Shown here one piece after another: positions 53,901 through 64,000 of a DNA stretch of 64,000 nucleotides; the first letter of the stretch is position 1, and every line of letters starts with the position of its first letter. Location of the stretch: positions 9,732,690 to 9,796,689 of the forward strand of contig OY718806.1 of assembly GCA_963070105.1 (NCBI GenBank), in the 5' to 3' direction. Position numbers and translations under genes: made by a program. The notes under the pieces are model-generated. The model saw nothing but the letters and a program-made list of their open reading frames with translations. It had not been told where the DNA came from and made no database searches. This DNA is from Litomosoides sigmodontis. Its lineage: Eukaryota > Nematoda > Chromadorea > Rhabditida > Onchocercidae.

Positions 53901-55288
53901 CATGAATAGTTCAAATGGAAAAGTTTAACAGATTTTACTTGAGCTTTATAAATGATTTAACAAATTTCGCACGTTTTCATTAAAAAATAATTTTTGCTAT
54001 CCTCGTCGTTACTGTTGTTATGTTAGCTTAACAGTGTAATTAATTAATTCTTTTGCATCTACAACATCAGTCACTCCGGCGATTTCATGACAACTAATAT
54101 TTTAAGTTTAGTGCAATAATGACCATTTATAATTAATGACATTAAATCCAAAATTTGATTCATTTCATTATATATGCTTAATTCTTGTCAACTTCACCAG
54201 CTGCTAACTTACTAATGCTTCTGTGTCCTCTTACTAACTCTATTACTTCACTTGTCCTTTATTTTCTTGGCTTTTTTACTTTATGTGCTTAAATTTTTTT
54301 TTAAAAATCATTTTAAAATTTTTTGAAAAGCGCTTAAGTAATTAATTTATTACTTCAAGCTGCTATTTAGAGAATTCAGATTTGATTTCATACTTTAAAA
54401 AATAAAATATAATATTTCTGAAGCAAAACTTCTTAGCCAACAGTCAGGTACCACAAATATTTGTCGAATTGAAATATCACATCGTAGAGGAACGTTTAAG
54501 TAATTTAGTCCTTAATTAATTAATTTATTATTAGTTAAAAGGAAAAAATTGGAAAAATTTCAGTTGCTATTGCAAATGAAAAAGAAAATAAAAATTAATA
54601 AAATCATTATTGCCTATTTATCATGCAAAAAAGAAGTTGCAAAAAATTATTACTGTTGAATTCCTAGAATTATCAAATCGTAAATAAATCACCAATGCAA
54701 TCATTTTTTCTCATAATTATTCGTAGAATCGCTATTCTTATTCATGGAAAAATCGTCTGATAAATTATCATCTGATAACTACTGCTTGGAAATTGTAAAA
54801 ATTTTTTAAAAATTAAAAAAAAAATTTCAATGTTTCATCCATGAAAATTACAAGGAAGTTTTTTTTTCTACAAATCCCACATCAATATTGATTGCTCCAT
54901 GTGAAAGTTCAAATAAATATAAAATTAAAAATTTCTGCTAATTTAGTAAAAAAAAACTTAGCATAAAATGATTAAGTTTTTTGCCTTTATTTATGCTAAA
55001 TAATAATTATGAAAAATTGATAGGAATCATTTTTAGAGTTAACGATTAACTTTTTATGGACTACAATTTTTTAACGATAAGTTATTCTCCCATAAAAAGG
55101 CTACAATAAATCAGTGAATAGAAAATAGTAGAAAGAGAGGAGTTATCAATGAGCTTCAAACCTGGTACGATTATTAATTTTAGCCTATCGTTAAAGTTTA
55201 TACCACAAACCTTCTATTTTTTTTTGGCATATAAACTACTACTGAAAATATGTTTAAATAGTATTTGCATTGTTTTACAGATTTAAAA
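50960..55288. other. Gene-poor interval
   Basis: About 4.3 kb of AT-rich sequence. At 52358-52430 a phrase (GCTAATATGGATAA...GAAGACACTTTTA) is duplicated in tandem. Short open frames (for example 52003-52191) have low-complexity translations. The start presumably includes the desaturase 3'UTR and the end the promoter of the neuropeptide gene. I see no further gene. Confidence 0.5.
55270..55288 (+). promoter_or_regulatory. Candidate spliced-leader acceptor of the neuropeptide gene
   Basis: TTGTTTTACAG ends at 55280, 8 nt before the start codon at 55289. A pyrimidine-rich acceptor so close to the ATG is typical of nematode trans-splicing. Confidence 0.55.
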
Positions 55289-56558
55289 ATGCCTACGATT
55301 GCTTTTCAACCAATGAGCTATTTGCTTACAGCACTAGCATGCATTACATTAGTGCACTCGTTTGAATTGCTACCAACAGGTATGCTTGAGTAAATAATTC
55401 CTTTTCTTTTTCTGAAAAATTTAATTTCAAATTTATTAACAAGTCCTCTTCCTTTCACCTTTCACATTTGTTTATGTTAATCAACTAAATTGATTAAAAT
55501 GCATTAATTAGCTCTATCTGAAAATGTAAAACAATTTTAGCGCAAAGCATTTGATCTTAAACTTTTCTTTCTATTTTTTCCAAATGAAAAAAGCACAAAT
55601 TAAATTGGAAATAATCGGCAAATCTCTTTTTCACTATTTATCCAATAATGTAATTTTAAAATCACATTAGACATGTTTTTTTTTTCAAATGTTTCAATAA
55701 TGAGAACTTTTGCATGTTGATAGATAGCTTCCTTGCATTTCTACCTGAGCTGATTAATCCAACTTATTATAAAATTCAATTATGATATCACTAAATGGCG
55801 TATCTCAAATTCATTTATCTTTGTTTCCACCAATCTTTTGTTCCAGTTCCCTCCTTGGTCTCATGCAGTAGAAGAGCATTGAGATTTTCGCTTGTAAATT
55901 AATGAATTACCAATGCTGCTGGCAATTAATTGTTGCTGCAATTTAAATGAGGGGAAGGAAATAAGGAATTGACATGAAATGAAATATAGATGATGTGGTA
56001 CCACCTGAGGAGAGAAATCATCACCTGTTCAGCTATTTGATGAGAGTTGGTCGCGCACTTGGAAAATCTCATCGTACCTTTGGGGGAACTGTTCGTGATG
56101 ATGTAAGTTTGAAACTTTTTGATTGTATCGCAAGAATAAAAGGGAAAGAATGGGAGAGATAGAGAAAAGGAGAAAGAAAAAAGAGATAGAGATAAAAGTT
56201 TGTTTAAAATTTATTAAAAACCTATCAAAATTATCGCTTTAGAAAGAGAAATTTGCAATAAAATTTGTTTGCAAACTATACCTATTAAATTTGCCAATGT
56301 ATACTTTCATTTATTTCATAATGCAATATGACTAAAATTACCCATTCGTCCATTTTAAATATTTCTTTCGTAATTCTAATCTAACTAAAGAAAATAATTA
56401 TATTACATTATTAGATGAAAAAAAAAATAAATATTAGCATATATTATTTGTAGGCTTTTCAAGCAAGTCCTTTAATTCGTTTTGGCAAACGTTACGTGAT
56501 CGATGATGGGCGCTCGGAATTATTATCACACCTTCTCGCGCAGTATCCTCAACAGTAA
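55289..56558 (+). CDS. FMRFamide-like neuropeptide (FLP) precursor, single peptide
   Basis: Three exons join in phase (55289-55379, 55990-56102, 56454-56558), giving 102 residues. The N-terminus is a good signal peptide (MSYLLTALACITLVHS, about residues 9-24). The one amidated-peptide signature is SPLIRFG followed by the dibasic site KR (residues 73-81); the Gly would donate the C-terminal amide, giving a peptide ending PLIRF-NH2. Upstream there is no KR or RR site. The nearest basic positions are GKSHR (about 54-58) and VRDD (64-67), so the N-terminus of the mature peptide is unclear. The spacer has DDVVPPEERNHHLFSYLMRV and the tail ends LLAQYPQQ. Family knowledge: FLPs are secreted neurotransmitters or modulators acting mostly on G-protein-coupled receptors. 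I cannot assign it to a numbered flp gene. It is transcribed towards the GRIP-like gene (convergent). Confidence 0.75.
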
Positions 56559-57266
56559 TTATAATTTGATGAATGAAATCCATCCTTCTTCTCGTTAATT
56601 CATTTCAAACGTTCATCTATCAAATGGTGAAAGAAACAACAAAAAAGAAAAAAAAAACAAAAGACAGAGTAGCTAATTGCAATAACTTTTAATAAATCAC
56701 TCTTTTCTCTTTTGTTTTTTTTTTGCGTTTTTTGAAATAAATCATTTCATTGATTTTTTTCCTTCATTGCTCTAATAAATCAAAATATTTCATTTCATCA
56801 ACTATTGTAATAAAATTTGATAATAAAATTGCGCAGCGAATTAACATACTTTTGCAAGTCTATCATTGATCATAATTTTTATTTAATTTTAATTTTGTAC
56901 AATTCATCATTTTCGTCATTCATATCCTCCTATTTTAGAGTAAATCAAACGCAGAAAAAGCAGACAATAATGACAGAGTGGAAGAGAGTAGTATTGAGAA
57001 TACGAAATGTATAAGCTATAGTTATTTAAAAAAAAAAAAATAAGATCATTTTCAGCAATATTATTTAAACGTACTGCAATAGCAACTAATCAATTATCGT
57101 ACAGTAGCCATGTAAAAGATATGACAGAATGATTACAAACAGTGTGAGATCGTTCAACAAACAAACATTGACATTCAATTTCAGATTTCGCATATTACAG
57201 AAAGAAAAAGAATGCAAAAATTCCCGTTTGAAACGGAAAAATAAAATGTGTACAGTGGAACAGCAC
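56559..57266. other. Convergent 3' region between the FLP and GRIP-like genes
   Basis: AT-rich sequence with A- and T-runs, presumably the 3'UTRs of both genes. No other feature was recognised. Confidence 0.5.
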
Positions 57267-60200
57267 TTATACGGCTGAATAACGAAAGTTCAAACCAATG
57301 TCATTACGATAACTTTCATCCTCATCATCATCATCTATGATATTGGTGGATGGATCAGCTTCACGATAAAGTACCATTTCAATCTCGTCCACCTGAAGTA
57401 AAGGAAGAGCAAGATCGCAGTCCAAATATTGCAACGATGTATCGTTTATCTAAAATAAAAGTAATTAGCAAAATTTAGGTGGCAAAACGCTTATCACTTA
57501 TTATAATCTAATGAAGAGCAGTAGTAATCAAAAATGATTTTGCATCTTTTTGTTTCTAAATGAATTCGTTAAAGAGTGCAAGTTTTGGAAATTAGAGTTA
57601 GCTGGTATTTTTATTCCAAAATTGACAACATAAATGATTAATGTAAAATGAAAATTTCGAGCAAATAAACGCAAAACCTGCAGAATTTTATCATACGGCA
57701 AAATTTGTCCGCATCGATCTGCTGGACTACCTTGTAAAATTTCATTGATAAAAACGCCAGCATTATCACCAACACCATCTGATACGCTAAATCCAAAGCT
57801 ATTCGTTGATAAATCCTAAATGTATTATAGAATGTTAAATATTTTAAAATTAATTTAACAATATTACTGAAAATTTGCGATTCGTTAATTCTTTCGATTC
57901 TGTCGCACCACTAAAATCGATTAAATTATTTGTGTTGTACGAACAAACATTAGGATTCATGAAATACTTTCAATATTTATTTTCTGCAAAATTGAATTAT
58001 TCACTTATATAATATTGTGCAAAATGTAAAACTATAAATTTAAAAAGACAATAAATCAACCTTGCGTAATCGAACTCGGTGAGTTGTACCATTTGTAATA
58101 GGAGCAAACATTTTACTGCTAAGTTCATGAAGCACAAGTGCTGCAGATTGTGGTGATAATTTGATATTTGTTGACTGAAATAAAGAAAGAAAGAAAATGA
58201 ATAAAGCTAAGGAATTTTTGGAAATTAATCAATCATGCAGTTAAAATCCTGAAATGACGAGTGCTGTTTCTAAAGCAAGTTACCGCTTCAATTTTTTCCA
58301 TTTTTCGTTTTCGAAAACAAAATAATCTGTTGCTTTATTCCTTGTGAGTAAACAAATTTAATTTCCCAATTAATAATTTCAATAGCAGTTCATTCTGCTC
58401 TAAATTAATATAAGTGCTATTAAAGCTGATCACCCATAATAGTAGAGTGATTTTGCCGCTTCTGGACGTCAACAACAATTCTAAAATTGAAACTGCAAAC
58501 TGAACTGAACCATCTCAACATTTCACCAACATAATCAATTACCTCTGATAAGTCGTGCATTGGACGTGGAGATGCGCCACCTGAAATACTTCTGCTAGCA
58601 TTTGTTGGTTCCGATAAAACGGATAATGCATGAATATCATTGGTAGCAGCAGCATAGCGCGGTGGTTTCGGTGGTACCTTATGATACGACGGTATATCAC
58701 CAAGTGAGGTACTCGTTTGAGAATCATTTGAGAGACTTAACGAGTCCATTCGATCATTGCTAGAATATTGGCTTTCTGCAAACAAAATGAGAAGCGAAGC
58801 ATTGCAAACGTCTTGTCTCTGTCTTACGTAGACTATGATAAGTTGGTGCTGGAAGAGTGAATCGATAAGTAAACAAATAAACAAATAAACAAACAAACTA
58901 AAACATACATCATCATACATTTAACTAAATGTATGATGATGCATCTAAACATTTCGCATTTTCCTTTTTTGCTCATGCAATTGGCTAAATCAAGAAAAGG
59001 GAAAAAATCATTTTTTAGTAAAAGTATGTCAATCATAGGAAAACATACGATGTGTTCCAAGTTTTGTAAATTTCGAATTAACGGATGGTGATAGTACGGG
59101 ATTTGCTAATGCACCTGTTGATGAAGTAAATGGATACAGTTGTCGTCCAATTGGATTATCACCGGATAACCTTAGATTGAAACGTTGAAATGTTAAACAA
59201 TTACAGGCTTATGACATTTATGAGTGATTGATCTTATCACATTCAAATTTTAATTTATTTGAGAATAATAATTTTCAGGTATACTATTATAATTATGCGA
59301 TCACGAAATAATTCATCAAAATGAGATTTCCATTTTTCTTTTCTTTTTCTCCTCTCTCTCCCTCTTTCTCTCTCTCTCTCTCCCTTTCCTATTTTCATCA
59401 ATTAATAGACTAATGAAATACAGCATTTTAACAAGTCATTTCTTTCACTGATTCTAAAATTCACTGCATATTATTCATTTTTTTTCATATTTTTTATTCG
59501 ATAAAATATCATTTAAATGGATTGTAATTTGCTCCTACCTTTTCTTCCTCCCTTTTTTTTGGCTCAAAAACAAATGCTTGCAAATGCAAAATTTTTTTGT
59601 TTTCGAAATGAAAAAAATTACAGTGATAATTTTGATAATGTCTGCTTGGTAGGGACGGAAATTCATTTATTTAATTTATTCCAATCACCCAACCCTCAAA
59701 CACTACACTCACTTTACATTTCATTATTCCACACTTTTGTTTGCTCATTTCATTTTCACAACATTTTAAAGAAGCAAAGTAAGTGACCGCGAATCAACCT
59801 GGCTATTAGCGAATTACTGTGATGATTACACGACGTTGTGACTGTACCGCTACCGCTTGTGCATTCCTCTAATTTTCGAAGCATTACCGCTTCACCAACT
59901 GTTTCCAGTGCTTCCAACACTTCAATCCTATACCATTCAAATATTAGTTTTTATTTAATTAAAGAAAAATTGAAAAAAAAATGCAGCGGAAAATTTTTGA
60001 AGAGAAAAAAAAATGAATTTTGCTTCGTTTTTTTCTTTTTTTTTTCACTCGCCAAATATTTACGGCGATATTTGTGTTGTTGGAGTGAGAAGAGAAGGAA
60101 AACAAAAACGATTAAATGTTTAAATGATAAGGATTAGTAGAAACGATGATAGTGTTAAGCAATGTTATCATTTTTTAACTTATAATTCATAATGTAAAAA

Positions 60201-63200
60201 AAAAGAGGAAAAATTATACCAATTATTCGGTTTTAAATTTCTATTTTGATTACAATCATATCCTTGTGAAAATGTTTTATTTGTTTGTAAATTGAAATTC
60301 TTTTCCCATTTTCCTTGTCCATGTCCTTGTTTCATCCAACACACACATGAAATTGCACATACAAATGGAAATCCTTATTTCAATGTTAAGACTAATTTTA
60401 GAGCATAAAGCAAGTAAAGTAGATTTCAATTTTTCGAAATTCGAAATTTTCAGCGAACAAATTTACCAGGCTTTTTGCGCAAGTCATCACTTAATGGACC
60501 GGATAATGTGGTTGAATGCGCACTAGTATCAGGATTAGTAATCCTCTCGTGGCCAATCTGCTCGTGCACTGAAAATCCTTCACGTTTGTAAAATTTTGTT
60601 ATAATACACTTGAAAAATGCAGTGGTGTATTTTAATTATTATAGGTTGTTCAAGGTAGTGTGATTGTTTAAGAATTAAAAAATTATTTAAATTTAAACAA
60701 ACCATAATTTAACGAGGTATTAGGTAGTTGTTCATCCATTACATACCGTTGCGTACCATTGTGATACTTTGGTATATTACTCGGTGACTCATCCAAACTT
60801 TCCACAGCGCTATCGATACTTTGAATCGGTGTACTGAAGTTAATGGGTATAAAATTGGAACGAACTAGAATTAAATTGCTGTGGCTGTGGCCCTCAATAA
60901 TTTAAGAATATTTCTTATTTATTATAAAGGTTGTTAAACCACTTAAAAGTGTTAATAAGTAAAACATACTCGATAAATCAATCGTTAATTGAGTAAAAGT
61001 ACAAATTAGGTTAAATTTTCTTTCGAAACTTAAAGCAAATCGTAGAAACGTTTGCAATCATTTTTTTTTGTCTCTAAAATTTCATTAAACATAAACAAAA
61101 GCTAATTCAACTTGTTATTTTTTTCTCCCTCTCTCTCTCTCTCTCTCTCTCAAAAAAACGAACCTTATTTTTTCCGATGTTTCACTGCATGAATCAGATC
61201 CTGCTACATTATGTTGCATTCGAATCCTATCCACCTGTGTTGAATTCAGTATGTTCCATGAACCTTGAACGATGTATCCCATTCTTTGATTTCAAGAAGA
61301 AATTTCAGGTGGAAAGAGGAAGTGAAGTTGAGGTAATAAATAAAAGAATTGTGAACCTGCTGAATGAGTGGTCGACTGGTTAAAAATTCGCATAATTTTG
61401 ATCGTAACAAGATCGGTACATTGCTGTAATAAATACATCACATCAGCTGTTTTCATACCTTCAACTGATTCATTGTTTACCGCAAGGATTCGATCACCAA
61501 CACGTACCGCACCTGTCCTATAAATCAACCATCTAGTGACCACTGGTTATTAATGGCAAATTTTGATTGTTACTATCATTGCTATCATCATTATTATTGA
61601 TAAAGTAGGTTATTTTCAATGGGTAATAATTTGACCAATTGAATTGATGATATGCACTATGTGTCAGTGATTTGCATTTTTCTAACTTTCGCTAAATTTG
61701 CGGTAGATATTTAAAGTAAATTGTTTAAAAATTTTTAACGATCGATAATCGTACTTTTCAGCTAATCCACCTGGTGCAAGATGTGATACTAGCACAGGTT
61801 CATGACGTTCACCGCTGGATGCAATCGTTATTCCAAGTGGTCCACCATTTCGATTCAATTCAATTGAATAAATTAGGGATTGTATTGCATCCTGATTTTT
61901 TTTCTAAATAAGGCTAATTTAAATTTAATTCTTACAACCTAATTTTATAAAATGGCGAATATGTTAGAAATATGATTAAATAATCATTAATTCATGTTGA
62001 AATTCATTGTTACTTACCATTATTTGCGCATATTTCATGATACTATAAGATTTGTGTGCGAATTGTTAATTAATTAAGTACCTGTTTAGCAGTAACACCT
62101 TTACGTACTCGTAATTTAACAACATCACCGGAACGTTGCAGCAAACGCATCGCTTCCTCAACGGTACATGATTCCAAGAGAATATTATCAACTGCTAAGA
62201 TACGGTCACCCCTATGAAGAGATCCACAACTGGAATATTTTAATCAAAAAAAAATTAATTATCCTCAAAAAATTAATCATTAAATCATTGATAAGTTAAC
62301 CATTAAATAAATTAACCATCTTTCATAATTTCATTATAAGTTAAAATTTTTTGCAGATTTCAAAAAATTTTCAAATCAACCGGTAAGCAACGCTTCCAAG
62401 TTGTACATCTGATATGATAACTGGTTCGCCCTTCTTACTTTCTGCTTCACTTCTAACCATAATACCAAGATTATTTCCTCGTTTCGCTAATTTCACATCA
62501 AAAACACCGTCAAATGATAATGCACTTTCTGTAATCAATAATATTTTAGCAATTAACAGCACGTTCAATGAGGAATTAAACTATACGAGAAATTTTACAA
62601 AATACTGTAGTGGAAAAATTTTTACAGTATTAAAATTGGATGTCTGATAGAAAAGAAAGAAATGTGTAATGTGAAGAGTGAATAAGCAGACAGTTTAATT
62701 GTTGGAGTTCATGAACAGTATTAAATTAATAACTTATTTTGCATAAAAATTTGAACAGACGATTTCCAGCAAAAGAAAGCACAAGAAAAGCAAATGGGTG
62801 TTGAAAAAAATGATTTATAAATCCATACCACTTATAAATTAAACGAAATTTTAAATTACTAAAAATTTAAGACAGTTCAAAGGTATATAAATGTAAAATT
62901 AAAAAGAATGGCAAATCAATGCAACATAAAGAATACAGTTAGTCAAAAATTAAAATCAAACAGAAGTTTATGCTTGGTAAGCTTGAACACTTTACCAATT
63001 ACGTCAAATTCAACGAAAAGTTTCAACGGGCTCGTTGCTTGTCTTAGCATTTGATTTCCCTCTTCAGCTGTACCGTTTGTGGTACTCCAATTATTGATTG
63101 CAATAATACGATCACCAACTTGTAACACTCCACACCTAAATCATAAATTCCGAATTAAGCACCGGAAAATTTGAAATTTCTCATAATTTTTATTTAAAAT

Positions 63201-63760
63201 TTACTCCAACCTTATGAGCGGTTGATTAACAGTTAAAATGGAAAAAGGAAGAGGTAGTAGTGAGGAAACTTTAAATTCCACAGAAAAAAAAACTCTTTCA
63301 CTCCCTTTTTTGTTTTTTGTGGAAAAATTTTCGTGGCAATTTAAGCTAAAACCTAAATGTAGAAGATAATAGTTTAATGAGATAGTAATTATCATTTGTT
63401 CGTTTTATTTGTTTCCATAAAATTACAACCTATAATTTCATCCAATCAACAAATCAACAATTAAATAAAACTAATTTTTTAAAAAAAAATTTTCATTTGA
63501 AATTTTTAAACTCATTAGAATTATACAAGTGAGAAGAAGAAAGAGCAAAATAAACAAATACCTTTCAGCAGGTGAATTTTTTTCCATATATGAAATGAAT
63601 AATGGTTGACGTTTTGGTTGTGGTAAATTCGATTTTGAAATTTGATCGTGCACAACTAAACCAAATGCTCCACACGCATAACTGTGTAGCGTTACCTCCA
63701 TCCGTTCCTGATGACATATTCGGCCACACGGTACACGTGACATTGTACCCTCGACGGAAG
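57267..63760 (-). CDS. GRIP-type multi-PDZ scaffold, C-terminal half (PDZ4-PDZ7)
   Basis: Partial: the 5' exons lie beyond the right edge. Sixteen exons in reading order join in phase: 63562-63760, 62996-63135, 62381-62528, 62082-62229, 61755-61891, 61357-61517, 61164-61263, 60703-60833, 60467-60568, 60220-60325, 59799-59927, 59049-59170, 58543-58775, 58061-58174, 57678-57815, 57267-57449. Three PDZ domains (4-6) come first, each split over two exons: GAFGLVV...VLQVGDRIIAINN, NNLGIMV...LHRGDRILAVDN, GGPLGITI...AVRVGDRILAVNN. A linker follows with SIDSAVESLDES and WIEVLEALETVGEAVMLRKL, then a Pro-rich VPPKPPRY stretch, and PDZ7 (NSFGFSVSDGVGDNAG...LPYDKILQIND). Both the domain order and the linker motifs match vertebrate GRIP1/2 as I recall them. 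Family knowledge: GRIPs cluster AMPA receptors, ephrins and other membrane proteins. The C-terminus has an acidic DDDDEDES run and ends YSAV, itself resembling a PDZ ligand. Confidence 0.88.
58908..58941. repeat. 34-bp palindrome
   Basis: CATCATCATACATTTA and its exact reverse complement are separated by only 2 nt (AC), in an intron of the GRIP-like gene (58776-59048). Confidence 0.9.
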
Positions 63761-64000
63761 CTACAAAAGAAATAGCAAAGGTTACTTCAATGAAAACGGT
63801 TGATGTAAAAAATTGCACTGCTCTTGCACGTCTAATTTTCCAAGCTACTTTTTTTTTAATTGCAAAATTGTTGTTAAGAAAAAAGAAATAAATGAAACTG
63901 GTGAAAAATAAGAGAAAATAAAAAGTGTGAAATCATATCTCTCTTAATTGTGTTAGAGAAAATTATCAAAATTCAGTTGCATGCAAAAATAAAGTTCATT
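63761..64000. other. Intron of the GRIP-like gene at the window edge
   Basis: AT-rich sequence upstream (in transcript sense) of the first visible GRIP exon. No exon is recognisable in it; the exons for PDZ1-3 must lie further right. Confidence 0.5.

Overview
The window looks like nuclear DNA of a nematode, most likely a clade III (filarial/spirurid type) worm. It is strongly AT-rich. Genes are cut into many small exons by introns of about 50 bp to several kb, with TTTCAG- or TTTTAG-like 3' splice sites. Simple repeats are frequent, and two genes have trans-splice-like acceptors just upstream of their start codons. No bacterial, viral or transposon genes were recognised. Most entries in a plain ORF scan are shadows or repeat artefacts, so the genes were rebuilt exon by exon from splice sites, reading-frame phase and recalled family patterns. 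No alignment or database search was run.

Layout, left to right. (1) 37-2184, minus: N-terminal part of an ELAPOR/KIAA1324-type cysteine-rich membrane protein, running off the left edge. (2) 2185-7687: gene-poor, with one orphan minus-strand exon (4285-4468) and a long CA tract. (3) 7688-12864, plus: a complete ENPP-type ectonucleotide pyrophosphatase/phosphodiesterase, 10 exons. (4) 13478-17198, plus: a complete SLC37-type sugar-phosphate transporter, 13 exons. (5) 18146-25534, minus: a full-length but decayed copy of a type I inositol-polyphosphate 5-phosphatase, with about 1 kb of AAT repeat in one intron. (6) 25535-31701: gene-poor and repeat-rich. (7) 31702-37603, minus: a complete METTL13-type two-domain methyltransferase, 16 exons. 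(8) 37604-39680: divergent promoter region containing a CpG-rich block of unusual composition. (9) 39681-46410, plus: a type II membrane protein with two ILEI/FAM3 domains and a POMGNT1-like GT13 domain. (10) 48235-50959, plus: a DES1-type sphingolipid desaturase, 8 exons. (11) 55289-56558, plus: a small FMRFamide-like neuropeptide precursor, 3 exons. (12) 57267-63760, minus: the C-terminal half of a GRIP-type multi-PDZ scaffold (PDZ4 to PDZ7), running off the right edge.

The genes do not form one pathway. The points most worth a second look are: the 5-phosphatase copy, which has lost every catalytic motif and carries an in-frame stop and a frame break; the double-ILEI plus GT13 protein, whose transferase part lacks the usual catalytic-base segment; the single-peptide FLP precursor; an almost perfect 27-bp hairpin in an intron; and the CpG-rich block. 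No multi-gene system that I would call new was found.
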